Source of the DNA: Schizophyllum amplum
Taxonomy: Eukaryota; Basidiomycota; Agaricomycetes; Agaricales; Schizophyllaceae
Reading direction: 5' to 3'
DNA length: 64,000 bases
Assembly (NCBI GenBank): GCA_007026445.1
Contig: VDMD01000021.1
Location: 310,001-374,000, forward strand
Shown here: piece after piece, positions 48,312 through 59,650 of the stretch
Layout of the letters: the number at the start of each line of letters is the position of its first letter
How positions within the stretch are numbered: position 1 is the stretch's first letter
Program-made: the position numbers and the translations under genes
The notes under the pieces: model-generated
What the model saw: only the letters and a program-made list of their open reading frames with translations
What the model was told of the DNA's origin: nothing
Database searches by the model: none

Positions 48312-50019
48312 ATGGCTGAAGGAGGAAGAATGCAGCGCATTCCCCCGCACACTGCCTACGTCGGTCAAGCATGCTTTAAATGTCACAAGTCAGTGGAAGA
48401 GAGCGCGTCGCTCAAGACCTGCACCAGCTGTCGCCGCGTCCGGTATTGCTCCGTCCAATGCCAGAAGGCACGCACGGTCGGGCTGTGATCATGCTCCGCT
48501 GTTAATCGGCGTCGCTTCTAGGACGATTGGAAAGCTCACAAGGCCTTCTGCAAGGCTTTGCGCCTGGTCGAGAGCGATCCCGCCACATACGATACGCTCT
48601 CGCGCTTCGTCCTCAACTATGCAGAGCACCACCCCTACCACGCCGATCGCGTGAACAAGTTGGGAGAAGGAATGGGCGTGAATGAAGCGAATCTGCTGAT
48701 TCGCCGTCTTGGGAGACCAATGACAACGGTTGAGCGCAATGTTGTAGGCTGGCAAGCGCGGTGCATGACATGGTGCGTCAACCCAAGCCTTGAATGCATT
48801 TTGAACCTGACCGTGCTTGCAGTGCGCGCACAGACTCTCTTATTCGTATGGAAGCCGCTAGGAACAACAGCGACATCACGCCCCTTTCCTCCTGCTCAGA
48901 CTGCCATCTCTCGTTTTACTGTAAGCCAGAGCACTGGCAAGACGCGCAGCGCATACACGCGGACGAGCCCTCTGAGGATGGACATCACACCCTCACGCAA
49001 TGCGCTATTCAGCGCCAGATGCGGCTGGACCAGTTGTTCCGCCGCTCCATCGAGGAGATACCAGAAGGCCCATCAACGTTTCAATGGGCGCCAGACCGTC
49101 AGAAGGACCAGTGGACGTCACTAGCAGACGCGAACTGGGAATCTGAATTCGGGGTCGTTCTGAGCGAGTCCTTGCAGCTCGACACCCCCGAAGCAGTGGC
49201 GAGCTCCAGATCGCTCGGCCCCATGCTTCATTGTGCGAGCGATGGGCTGTCCATGCCTATGACCATCCTGTACGGACTAGAAAACCTGAACTCAGACGAT
49301 ACCTGGACTACGAAGGCGACTTTGACCATTCATGTGCGCTCTCTTTTTCCACACCACAAGCTCAATTTCTAAAGTTTAGCGCCTCTTATACAGGTTCTTG
49401 GCCCCGCCGTTGAACCGGAGCTTATGAAGGCACAGCTATTCGAAGAAATTATGCATCAGCTCCCGAAAGTACAGACGCTGCAGGTAAATCCGCCATCTAC
49501 TACTTAACTCTTGTGCGTTTCGCTGATTGTCGCCTGTCCAGATCATCTTTTGTGGGCCCGACATCCCACCCAACTCCGAGAACTGGATGGAAATGGAAAC
49601 ATGCCCGTAAGTACGCTATCACCTCTGCTTTGTTGCTACTGCGTTTGCAGGCTCACGCGCAACCATAGACGATGCCGACGCGCAGGACGCAAACGCCGCC
49701 AACGCCTGTATTCCAGGACGTATCACGAGTACGCTCTGCGTCTTGGATCAGCCTACGAGGTGCCCGATCTGGCGGTTGCGTTCAATTCGGGATGCTCCCA
49801 AGAAGCACGAGACTCATGGGTGGGGACTATCAAGCACCTTGTTCAGCGCAAAGTCCCGACGATCTTTACAGTATGTCGTGTCTCCCTTGCATCATGATCT
49901 CGGTTCGCTAAGAGCATGCACAGGCCTTTAATCGCGAAGAAGGTGAAGCAGAAGGGAAGCTGTTCGCTAATGCAGGCGCAACGCTTGTCCCTGCCCTCGG
50001 CCCGCGCAAGAATCCTTGA
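48312..50019 (+). CDS. MYND zinc-finger protein with MSS51-type C-terminal domain
   Basis: Start MAEGGRMQRIPPHTAYVG. The MYND finger (CFKCHKSV..., then TCTSCRRVRYCSVQC and, across an intron, DDWKAHKAFCK) has all expected Cys and His ligands. After a helical middle region, the C-terminal part TLTIHVLGPAVEPELM, LPKVQTLQIIFCGPD and SRTYHEY resembles the MSS51 C-terminal domain common in fungal MYND proteins. It continues DLAVAFNSGCSQEARDSW to AFNREEGEAEGKLFANAG. The frame ends at TGA 50017-50019 after PRKNP, but it stays open for another 27 codons reading GSLLHVKEPHAVTGFYSV, which looks like the family's normal end; the stop probably replaced a Trp codon. MSS51 activates mitochondrial translation in yeast; this protein's role is unknown. 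Its 3' half lies in a tandem duplication. Confidence 0.75.
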
Positions 50020-51188
50020 GGGAGCCTGCTGCACGTGAAGGAACCTCATGCTGTAACGGGCTTCTACTCTGTCAACGGGTGGCTGGCTTGCGGGTTCAAG
50101 TGAGGTAGGCGTATCGATGAGGATGTCCAAGTCGGTATGTTCATCTTGTCCTCTCGGACTCACGAAGCTGACGCCAGTTTCAGGTCGCACACGATTGTGA
50201 GCGTGAAAAATGCGGCGCGCGAGCAATGACTCAGCAACGTCGATGATACATGTATTTCTTGGTCAAGTGTCCATCACAGGTGCCAGCCTGATAAATAGCA
50301 ACATAAGTACTGTAACTAGTAATGTCCAAAGTCCATTGTCCAAAGTCCGTAAGAGTCCAAAGTCCGTACGAGTCCAAACAGAAGTCCGAGGTAAGTGCAG
50401 CATCCGAAGAGCGCGGGTATACAGTGTCCGAGGTATGTACTGCAGCATCCGGAGAGCGCGAGCGTAAAGTAAAGGGTATGTATGAGAAAAGCGGCTGTCA
50501 TATATTGCCGGTGCTCGCTTACCTGTCACTGTCGTTGATCAACAAGGACATCGAGTATCCGTCGACGCGCATCATCCTCAGAGAGCAGCACCCAGAAAAC
50601 TCAATCGAAGCCAGATCCTCACACGAAGCAAAGCGCGGTCACAGCTAAAACTCAGTCGTAGCCGAAACTCAACCACCACCAAACCAAGAGTCAAAAAGCC
50701 CGGACCAGCGAGCTTGAGTCGTCGAACATCACACAGCGGCGGGAGACCCGCCCCCGCCGTCGAAGCAGCAGCTGCAACCAGTGCCCGAGAACCCGTCTCT
50801 GAGAACCGCTCATCACCCAGGACCAGCCTCGCCACCTGCGAACCAGCCGCACGAGATCCCAACAGCCAGCTCGAAGACCCGCCTCGAATGACGCACAGCA
50901 TCAACTGACATCGCCGCCATCGGGTGTCCAGCACCCAACGACGACGCACCGACCGCATAGACCAGCCACCACGCTACCTGAGAACCAGTCTCGCACTCGA
51001 GCCAGAGGCGTCCAGCGCCCAAATTGGTAGCGTCCGGCGCCACCTGGAGGACCAGCATCTGAGAGAAACCCAACCCCGACGGAACGGGGCGTCCCCCGAA
51101 CCACCGAAGCCAGAAGCCGAGGATGAGAAAAACGAAAGAAGAAGAGGGGAGAAGGAAGAGAAAAGAAGCCAAGACAGAAGAGAAGAGA

Positions 51189-51463
51189 TGTATAGGAGAG
51201 AGAGCAGAGAGAGAGAGCAGAGAGAGAGAGAAGAGAGAGAGGAGAGAGAGAGGAGAGAGAGAGGAGAGAGAGAGGAAAGAGAGAAAGAGAGAGGAAAGAG
51301 AGAGAGAGAGAGGAAAGAAGGGGAAAGAGAAAGAAAAAAGGAAAAGAGAAGAGAGAAGAACGACAACAAGGAAGAAAGAGACAGAAGACAGAATAGAAAA
51401 ACGACAAAAAAGAGACGGAGAAAAGAACGAAAGAGAGACAGAGAACGCGAACGAACCAGAACC
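51189..51463 (+). repeat. Polypurine GA-rich tract (unit 1)
   Basis: About 275 bases are almost entirely A and G on the plus strand, including several (GA)n runs. The mirrored layout could allow triplex formation. The long Arg/Glu-rich and Ser/Leu-rich frames over it are composition artefacts. It lies just beyond the 3' end of the kinase gene. Confidence 0.8.
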
Positions 51464-51466
51464 AAC

Positions 51467-53353
51467 TCAAACGATCGTCCCCGGCTGCAGCCCCATCAAC
51501 AGATTCACATCCACATAATCGCCACAGTTATAGCTCGCCGTCACCTCCACCTTCAACGGCTTCTGCACCCGCACCTCCGCCTTCAGCACCTCCACCTCCA
51601 TCGCCTCCGCTGCGAAGATTTTCGCCTCCTGCGCCCCGAGCATCTTCAACGTCTGGCGCGCCCCCTCCGGCACTACCATCTGCCTTTCCTCCCGCTCATT
51701 CCACCGGCCGTCCAGCGCCATCGGGGGCACTTCCAGCATGCCCGGCGCGTCCATGGGTCTCGTCTCCGGCGTCACAAGCGGCGTCTCCTCCGCTGTCGGG
51801 AGCCCTCGCACAAGTTCAGGCATCGGGAAGGGAGGCACCCTCAACCTGGGAGGTGTCGGTAGGGGAGGCATCCCAAACCTGGGAGCCGTCAGTAGCCTGG
51901 GAGGCGTCGGCAGTGGAGGCAGGAGAGGACGCGTCTGGAGTTCGACAGGCGAAGGAGCGGGCGGGTCGACCGGCGACGGCGCCTGCAGGTAGGCTGCGAT
52001 GTCGGGAAGGGCGCGATGCTGCTCGCCCGGCGTAGGCAGCGGGCGGGCGCCGATGGCTTCGCGCCTGCGCCCGTCGACTATGGCAGCGACCTCCGCAAAG
52101 TATTTGGGAATGTCGGGGGAGTAGACGCGGTTGGGGTTTGACATAAATTCGAGGAGGGTGGGCACGGGCGGTCCGTTCGCAGGAGGCGCGTGCTGGAAGC
52201 GCGGGAGGGGAGGTAGTGGTGGCGGCCCCAGCAGCGACGGCGCCCTGCGCGGTACAACCGGTACGGGAGCGTGAATATGGATAGGTGCTGGTCTCGGCGC
52301 CTTCGGTCCAGCGGGCATTGGTCGCTGCTTCCCGCCGACCGGCGACGGTAGCTTGTTTGCGCCAGCGCGCGGCGGTACTCCTTTCCCGCCAGCGGGCACC
52401 TGGTTCTTCTTCGGCACTGGGAGGCCTCTCGGCCCATGAGGAGAACACGTCCTCCCGGGTCCTACGGGCTCCTTGCGAGGGACAGTGAGGAGGACTTCGC
52501 GCGGCTGCGGCTTGCAGTTTTTCGGCGAAGGCGTGAGCTTTTTCCGCGGGAGCTGCGGGCGCAACTGGGAGGAGGTGGGCACGTAAGAGATGATGCCGTA
52601 GACGGAGCGTGATTTGGTAGGACGCTTGTACAGAGGTGTATAACGGGCGCACGCAGCCTCCGCGCGCCCTGCCGGTGAGTGTCTGTCCGGGACGGACGAG
52701 TTGTAAAGGGTAGGTATGGTGGCGAGCCTGCGCGCGAACTCGGTGGTGGTGGTGCGGCGCTCGCTGTCGACGGCAAAGACGTCGACGAGGAGGATGGCGA
52801 GCGGGCGGGAGAAAGGCAAGGCTTCAATGAGTTGCGCTTCGGGGGCTTCGAGGAATTTGGCGAATTTCTTGTCCTTGCGGTCAGCGCGCTGCCATGGGAA
52901 GCCGTTGAAGGCGGCGGCGCAGAGGGTCATGCCGAGAGCCCATACGTCGCCGGCGGCATGCCAGATAGATTCGCGGTAGAATTCGCGCGTGCCGAGGACC
53001 TGCATACGCTATGAGTACATAATATTGTGCAGAAGTAAGGGAAGACGTACCTCAGGAGCCATGAAGTAGCTGGTACCGATGCCGATCTGGCTAGAGAACG
53101 CCGCGTTGGTCGCGAGGCCAAAGTCGCTGAGATACCAGTTCTTCATGTCGGCGGAGACGAGGATGTTCTCGGGCTTGATGTCGCGGTGGTAGACGCCGCG
53201 CGCGTGGCAGAAACCGACGGCATCGAGGATCTGAGCGAAGCAGCGTTGTACGAGGGGGCTATCGCCGCGGTAGGCGCGCCGTTCAATGGCGGAGCAGAGG
53301 TCTCCCGCGGGGTTGAGCTCGAGGACGATGCAGGAGGCGTCCTTGGTGTCGAA
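51467..53353 (-). pseudogene. 5'-truncated copy of the Ran1/Ksp1-like kinase (unit 1)
   Basis: This copy holds the complete second exon (52999-51467) and the first-exon part from the breakpoint inward (53353-53051). It therefore keeps IVLELNPAGDLCSAIE, YHRDIKPENILVS, YLSDFGLAT and the whole C-terminal tail, but lacks the glycine loop, the catalytic lysine and the C helix encoded beyond the breakpoint. Sequence across the junction keeps an open frame back to an ATG at 53428 inside antisense MYND sequence, so a chimeric, catalytically dead protein is conceivable. Compared with the full copy it differs at about 52430 (GPRGLPVPKK here, GREAPVPKK there). Confidence 0.8.
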
Positions 53354-53995
53354 AGCACCTCTTATACAGGTTCTTGGCCCCGCCGTTGAACCGGAGCTTA
53401 TGAAGGCACAGCTATTCGAAGAAATCATGCACCAGCTCCCGAAAGTACAGACACTGCAGGTACATCCACCATCTGCTACCTAACTCTTGTGCGTTTCGCT
53501 GATTGTCGCCTGTCCAGATCATCTTTTGTGGGCCCGACATTCCACCCAACTCCGAGAACTGGATGGAAATGGAAACATGCCCGTAAGTACGCTCTCACCT
53601 CTGCTTTGTTGCTACTTCGTTTGCAGGCTCACGCGCAACCATAGACGATGCCGACGCGCAGGACGCAAACGCCGCCAACGCCTGTATTCCAGGACGTATC
53701 ACGAGTACGCTCTGCGTCTTGGATCAGCCTACGAGGTGCCCGATCTGGCGGTTGCGTTCAATTCGGGATGCTCCCAAGAAGCACGAGACTCATGGGCGGG
53801 GACTATCAAGCACCTTGTTCAGCGCAAAGTCCCGACGATCTTTACAGTATGTCGTGTCTCCCTTGCATCATGATCTCGGTTCGCTAAGAGCATGCACAGG
53901 CCTTTAATCGCGAAGAAGGTGAAGCAGAAGGGAAGCTGTTCGCTAATGCAGGCGCAACGCTTGTCCCTGCCCTCGGCCCGCGCAAGAATCCTTGA
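53354..53995 (+). pseudogene. 5'-truncated copy of the MYND/MSS51-type gene (unit 2)
   Basis: The copy begins within an intron of the parent gene, so it lacks the promoter, the MYND finger and the middle region. It carries the exons reading VLGPAVEPELMKAQLFEE, QIIFCGPDIPPNSENW, RQRLYSRTYHEYALRLGS and AFNREEGEAEGKLFANAG, ending at the same TGA (53993-53995) as the parent. One residue differs (DSWAGT for DSWVGT). Without the upstream part it should not give a working protein. Confidence 0.85.
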
Positions 53996-55164
53996 GGGAG
54001 CCTGCTGCACGTGAAGGAACCTCATGCTGTAACGGGCTTCTACTCTGTCAACGGGTGGCTGGCTTGCGGGTTCAAGTGAGGTAGGCGTATCGATGAGGAT
54101 GTCCAAGTCGGTATGTTCATCTTGTCCTCTCGGACTCACGAAGCTGACGCCAGTTTCAGGTCGCACACGATTGTGAGCGTGAAAAATGCGGCGCGCGAGC
54201 AATGACTCAGCAACGTCGATGATACATGTATTTCTTGGTCAAGTGTCCATCACAGGTGCCAGCCTGATAAATAGCAACATAAGTACTGTAACTAGTAATG
54301 TCCAAAGTCCATTGTCCAAAGTCCGTAAGAGTCCAAAGTCCGTACGAGTCCAAACAGAAGTCCGAGGTAAGTGCAGCATCCGAAGAGCGCGGGTATACAG
54401 TGTCCGAGGTATGTACTGCAGCATCCGGAGAGCGCGAGCGTAAAGTAAAGGGTATGTATGAGAAAAGCGGCTGTCATATATTGCCGGTGCTCGCTTACCT
54501 GTCACTGTCGTTGATCAACAAGGACATCGAGTATCCGTCGACGCGCATCATCCTCAGAGAGCAGCACCCAGAAAACTCAATCGAAGCCAGATCCTCACAC
54601 GAAGCAAAGCGCGGTCACAGCTAAAACTCAGTCGTAGCCGAAACTCAACCACCACCAAACCAAGAGTCAAAAAGCCCGGACCAGCGAGCTTGAGTCGTCG
54701 AACATCACACAGCGGCGGGAGACCCGCCCCCGCCGTCGAAGCAGCAGCTGCAACCAGTGCCCGAGAACCCGTCTCTGAGAACCGCTCATCACCCAGGACC
54801 AGCCTCGCCACCTGCGAACCAGCCGCACGAGATCCCAACAGCCAGCTCGAAGACCCGCCTCGAATGACGCACAGCATCAACTGACATCGCCGCCATCGGG
54901 TGTCCAGCACCCAACGACGACGCACCGACCGCATAGACCAGCCACCACGCTACCTGAGAACCAGTCTCGCACTCGAGCCAGAGGCGTCCAGCGCCCAAAT
55001 TGGTAGCGTCCGGCGCCACCTGGAGGACCAGCATCTGAGAGAAACCCAACCCCGACGGAACGGGGCGTCCCCCGAACCACCGAAGCCAGAAGCCGAGGAT
55101 GAGAAAAACGAAAGAAGAAGAGGGGAGAAGGAAGAGAAAAGAAGCCAAGACAGAAGAGAAGAGA

Positions 55165-55439
55165 TGTATAGGAGAGAGAGCAGAGAGAGAGAGCAGAGAG
55201 AGAGAGAAGAGAGAGAGGAGAGAGAGAGGAGAGAGAGAGGAGAGAGAGAGGAAAGAGAGAAAGAGAGAGGAAAGAGAGAGAGAGAGAGGAAAGAAGGGGA
55301 AAGAGAAAGAAAAAAGGAAAAGAGAAGAGAGAAGAACGACAACAAGGAAGAAAGAGACAGAAGACAGAATAGAAAAACGACAAAAAAGAGACGGAGAAAA
55401 GAACGAAAGAGAGACAGAGAACGCGAACGAACCAGAACC
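55165..55439 (+). repeat. Polypurine GA-rich tract (unit 2)
   Basis: The duplicate of the tract at 51189-51463, identical by eye. It lies just beyond the 3' end of the intact kinase gene. Confidence 0.8.
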
Positions 55440-55442
55440 AAC

Positions 55443-57581
55443 TCAAACGATCGTCCCCGGCTGCAGCCCCATCAACAGATTCACATCCACATAATCGCCA
55501 CAGTTATAGCTCGCCGTCACCTCCACCTTCAACGGCTTCTGCACCCGCACCTCCGCCTTCAGCACCTCCACCTCCATCGCCTCCGCTGCGAAGATTTTCG
55601 CCTCCTGCGCCCCGAGCATCTTCAACGTCTGGCGCGCCCCCTCCGGCACTACCATCTGCCTTTCCTCCCGCTCATTCCACCGGCCGTCCAGCGCCATCGG
55701 GGGCACTTCCAGCATGCCCGGCGCGTCCATGGGTCTCGTCTCCGGCGTCACAAGCGGCGTCTCCTCCGCTGTCGGGAGCCCTCGCACAAGTTCAGGCATC
55801 GGGAAGGGAGGCACCCTCAACCTGGGAGGTGTCGGTAGGGGAGGCATCCCAAACCTGGGAGCCGTCAGTAGCCTGGGAGGCGTCGGCAGTGGAGGCAGGA
55901 GAGGACGCGTCTGGAGTTCGACAGGCGAAGGAGCGGGCGGGTCGACCGGCGACGGCGCCTGCAGGTAGGCTGCGATGTCGGGAAGGGCGCGATGCTGCTC
56001 GCCCGGCGTAGGCAGCGGGCGGGCGCCGATGGCTTCGCGCCTGCGCCCGTCGACTATGGCAGCGACCTCCGCAAAGTATTTGGGAATGTCGGGGGAGTAG
56101 ACGCGGTTGGGGTTTGACATAAATTCGAGGAGGGTGGGCACGGGCGGTCCGTTCGCAGGAGGCGCGTGCTGGAAGCGCGGGAGGGGAGGTAGTGGTGGCG
56201 GCCCCAGCAGCGACGGCGCCCTGCGCGGTACAACCGGTACGGGAGCGTGAATATGGATAGGTGCTGGTCTCGGCGCCTTCGGTCCAGCGGGCATTGGTCG
56301 CTGCTTCCCGCCGACCGGCGACGGTAGCTTGTTTGCGCCAGCGCGCGGCGGTACTCCTTTCCCGCCAGCGGGCACCTGGTTCTTCTTCGGCACTGGAGCC
56401 TCTCGGCCATGAGGAGAACACGTCCTCCCGGGTCCTACGGGCTCCTTGCGAGGGACAGTGAGGAGGACTTCGCGCGGCTGCGGCTTGCAGTTTTTCGGCG
56501 AAGGCGTGAGCTTTTTCCGCGGGAGCTGCGGGCGCAACTGGGAGGAGGTGGGCACGTAAGAGATGATGCCGTAGACGGAGCGTGATTTGGTAGGACGCTT
56601 GTACAGAGGTGTATAACGGGCGCACGCAGCCTCCGCGCGCCCTGCCGGTGAGTGTCTGTCCGGGACGGACGAGTTGTAAAGGGTAGGTATGGTGGCGAGC
56701 CTGCGCGCGAACTCGGTGGTGGTGGTGCGGCGCTCGCTGTCGACGGCAAAGACGTCGACGAGGAGGATGGCGAGCGGGCGGGAGAAAGGCAAGGCTTCAA
56801 TGAGTTGCGCTTCGGGGGCTTCGAGGAATTTGGCGAATTTCTTGTCCTTGCGGTCAGCGCGCTGCCATGGGAAGCCGTTGAAGGCGGCGGCGCAGAGGGT
56901 CATGCCGAGAGCCCATACGTCGCCGGCGGCATGCCAGATAGATTCGCGGTAGAATTCGCGCGTGCCGAGGACCTGCATACGCTATGAGTACATAATATTG
57001 TGCAGAAGTAAGGGAAGACGTACCTCAGGAGCCATGAAGTAGCTGGTACCGATGCCGATCTGGCTAGAGAACGCCGCGTTGGTCGCGAGGCCAAAGTCGC
57101 TGAGATACCAGTTCTTCATGTCGGCGGAGACGAGGATGTTCTCGGGCTTGATGTCGCGGTGGTAGACGCCGCGCGCGTGGCAGAAACCGACGGCATCGAG
57201 GATCTGAGCGAAGCAGCGTTGTACGAGGGGGCTATCGCCGCGGTAGGCGCGCCGTTCAATGGCGGAGCAGAGGTCTCCCGCGGGGTTGAGCTCGAGGACG
57301 ATGCAGGAGGCGTCCTTGGTGTCGAACGAGTCGATGAAGGTGACGATGTTCGGATGGTGAGAGACGCTGCGGTGGGTGGATTGCTCCTTGCGCTGGCGGT
57401 GACCGAGGGCGTTCTTTGGGTCCTGCTTGATTTGGACCTTGACAGCGACGGCGCGGGAGTCGGTGTTGTCGATGGCGCGGAGAACGGCGCCGTATGTGCC
57501 TTTGCCGAGGACCTTTTCGAGCCTGTATCGACCAGCGAGTACATGCCCCGGCTGGGCAGAGAAGAGCTTCACGTGAGACAT
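55443..57581 (-). CDS. Ran1/Ksp1-like serine/threonine protein kinase (intact copy)
   Basis: Two exons (57581-57024 and 56972-55443) give 695 residues. Kinase domain: LEKVLGKGTYGAVLRAI (glycine loop), AVAVKVQIKQ (lysine), HPNIVTFIDSF, CIVLELNPAGDL, GVYHRDIKPENILVS (catalytic loop), YLSDFGLATN (DFG), GTSYFMAPEVLGTREFY, GDVWALGMTLC. The domain ends near residue 280, followed by a Pro-rich, probably disordered tail ending DVNLLMGLQPGTIV. The SDFGLAT and the ExLxGxREFY-type activation segment resemble fungal Ran1/Pat1 and Ksp1 kinases, which link nutrients to growth and meiosis; that assignment is by motif only. Exon 2 and half of exon 1 lie in the duplication, while the start and promoter are unique to this copy. 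Confidence 0.85.
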
Positions 57582-57966
57582 GGTGGTATGAGGGGACTAT
57601 GGCAGAGGTCGGGAAAAAGAGACTAGGGGGGGGCCATCCCGTGCAGCCCTAGCACTTTATAGAAACGGAATAGGGTCAGCGTAGATCGATTCATGTTGCC
57701 GCAATGTCTTAGATCGACGCTTGGTCGGGGGTCGTTAAGACGTCGCGGTAAAGGGGTTTCCAGCGACAACTGCAAGGGCGAGCAGGCGAATAGGGAGTTC
57801 CCAAATGTCTGACCAGGATACTGATGGTTAGGGAAGGAAGGCTTGGGCGCTTATTTCGATCAGTGATCACTGTCCCGCGTGACGTCATGGCGACTTCACT
57901 AAACCACGCATCCTTCTTCATCTTTTCATCTGGCTTTCTCTTAGCTTCCACCTACACTCGACAGCC
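57582..57966. other. Intergenic region between divergent genes
   Basis: About 385 bases are shared by the kinase (minus) and NAD(P)HX epimerase (plus) promoters. No repeat or TATA box was obvious. Confidence 0.45.
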
Positions 57967-59202
57967 ATGTCTACTATCCGTCACCTTACATCCAAGATTG
58001 CCCAGCAGGTTGGACTACTCTCCGTTGCATACCGAGCGCGAACTGAACCGCACCTTCAGATCGACGAGGAGCTCATGGGCGCATCTGGCACGCAGTTCAG
58101 CCTCGACCAGGTCAGTGCGTATATCGCGCTCCCTAGAAGAACAGAAATTCTGACCCAAGTCCTCCAATAGCTCATGGAGCTCGCCGGTCTTGCGTGCGCG
58201 CAGACGCTTGCTGCAGTATACAAGACGGACAAGCACCCGAGGGTGCTGGTTTGCTGTGGGCCCGGAAACCAAGGTGCGTACCCATAAGTCTGATGCGGTA
58301 ACGCTAGCAGCTGATGTGTTGTGCTGCAGGAGGTGACGGGCTCGTCGCTGCACGCCATCTTCGTAAGACTTGTCTTCATGTCAACAGGGCTGCCATCGCT
58401 GATCAGCGTTCTCAGGCATGTTCGGATACAAGCCCTCGGTGTACATGCCCAAGCCTGGATCGAAGGACATCTACAAGGTTCCCAACCCCGCCATCCCGTA
58501 GCCAAGTTAGCATTGCTCATCTTGTCAATCAATTCTTCAGCGCCTCCAGCACCAGTGCACCGCAAACGATATCCCGATTCTGAATGTGCAACCTGGTAAG
58601 CTTCATCCAGAGGTCTCATATGGATACTTGGGGCCACTGACTCGATAACCTTCCTCGTCAGACCCCATCACCACCCTGCGTTCCGCGCTGGACGAAACCG
58701 ACGTCGTGTTGGACGCGATCTTCGGATTCTCCTTCCAACCTCCCATCCGCGCACCTTTCGACCGCGTCCTGCGGCTCATCAAGGAGTCAAAGAAGCCAGT
58801 CGTGTCTGTTGACATACCGAGTGGCTGGGATGTAGAGGGAGGTGTGTGATCTAATCTATGCCCTGGGCTGGTTTCCTTGTCGCTTGATTTTCCAAATTCC
58901 CTCATCCTTCGTACCCACAGGCAACACTCATGACGACACAGAGGGCGGTGGCAAGGTCGGCCTCGAGCCGGACGTGCTCATCAGCTTGACTGCGCCAAAG
59001 GAGGGCGTGCGCTTGTTCAAGGGGAGGCACTTCTTGGGGGGTCGATTCGTTCCTGCGTGAGTCTTTTACATCTTTCTCCTGCAAGCTTGAACTGACCCAC
59101 CGCGCTGATAGGGCCTTCGCTGAGCGCTTCCAGCTGAACCTGCCGCCATATCCTGGCTTCGACCAGATTGTGGAGCTGCCGAGTGCGGGCCAGAAGCTGT
59201 GA
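57967..59202 (+). CDS. NNR1: NAD(P)H-hydrate epimerase (NAXE, YjeF N-terminal type)
   Basis: The enzyme interconverts the R and S forms of damaged, hydrated NAD(P)H so that the partner dehydratase can repair it. It starts [14 protein letters not shown]. The first intron (51 bases, no stop, a multiple of three) separates this from [20 protein letters not shown]. Then follow [20 protein letters not shown] (nucleotide-binding loop), [40 protein letters not shown] (active-site Asp), [35 protein letters not shown] and the end [17 protein letters not shown]. About seven short introns. Length is near 245 residues, normal for the family. Cytosol and possibly mitochondria; no strong presequence is seen. 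Confidence 0.92.
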
Positions 59203-59650
59203 ATAGGGAGTCACGAAAGGAGTATATATATATTCGCTAAGAAGTGTCCAGGTTGTAGTCTCCACTGAGGAGGATATGCTCATGGTGGCATGCGTACGCG
59301 CCCCGAAGAAGTCATTCTACAAACTATGTACTGTATTACCCATTATTGTGCTAGCAGCGTCCCTATGTCGACCCTATTGGAAGGGACGACCGCGGCTGTC
59401 TTTTAATCGACGTCGTCCTGCAGCGCGTCGGGTCGGCGCACGCGGTCATGGTATCGGGATTACTATTGTTGTTGGCTCAGACTTACAAATTCTGACTCTG
59501 GATGACTCTGTACAATTCAGCCTCCAGCTCCTGATTTCGATGTTACGCCCTAGGGCGGTTCGAGTGACGCCACTCGTCGATCCACATCGCGCCGGAACCT
59601 TCCGTGGTCCGAGACCGTTCGTCGACGCGGTCCGAGGCCGCTTGGTTGTG
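59203..59650. other. Intergenic region
   Basis: The distal part of the interval between NAXE and RNR1. It is rich in CG dinucleotides (for example TCGACGCGGTCCGAGG near 59614) but no coding segment or RNA gene was recognised. Confidence 0.4.

Larger units (their letters stand above)
49378..53353. repeat. Tandem segmental duplication, unit 1 (3,976 bp)
   Basis: Unit 1 runs from an intron of the MYND gene (AGCGCCTCTTATACAGG) to the first exon of the oppositely oriented kinase gene (GGTGTCGAA). The same sequence starts again at 53354 with offset 3,976. The copies are virtually identical over most of the length. Differences cluster in the first 400 bases (at least ten substitutions) and around 52430, where three homopolymers differ in length. 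Confidence 0.95.
53354..57326. repeat. Tandem segmental duplication, unit 2 (3,973 bp)
   Basis: This is the direct repeat of 49378-53353. The junction at 53353/53354 joins kinase exon 1 to the MYND intron. The right boundary is inside kinase exon 1 at 57326, where the intact gene continues (GTCGAACGAGTCG). Unit 2 is 3 bases shorter, explained by one base fewer in each of three homopolymers near 56396-56412. Confidence 0.95.

Noticed and set aside
50924..51862. 312-codon Arg/Glu-rich frame and the matching Ser/Leu-rich frames on the other strand (also at 54900-55838)
   Set aside because: They lie over the GA-rich polypurine tract and the antisense of the kinase gene; composition alone keeps them open and there is no conserved domain.
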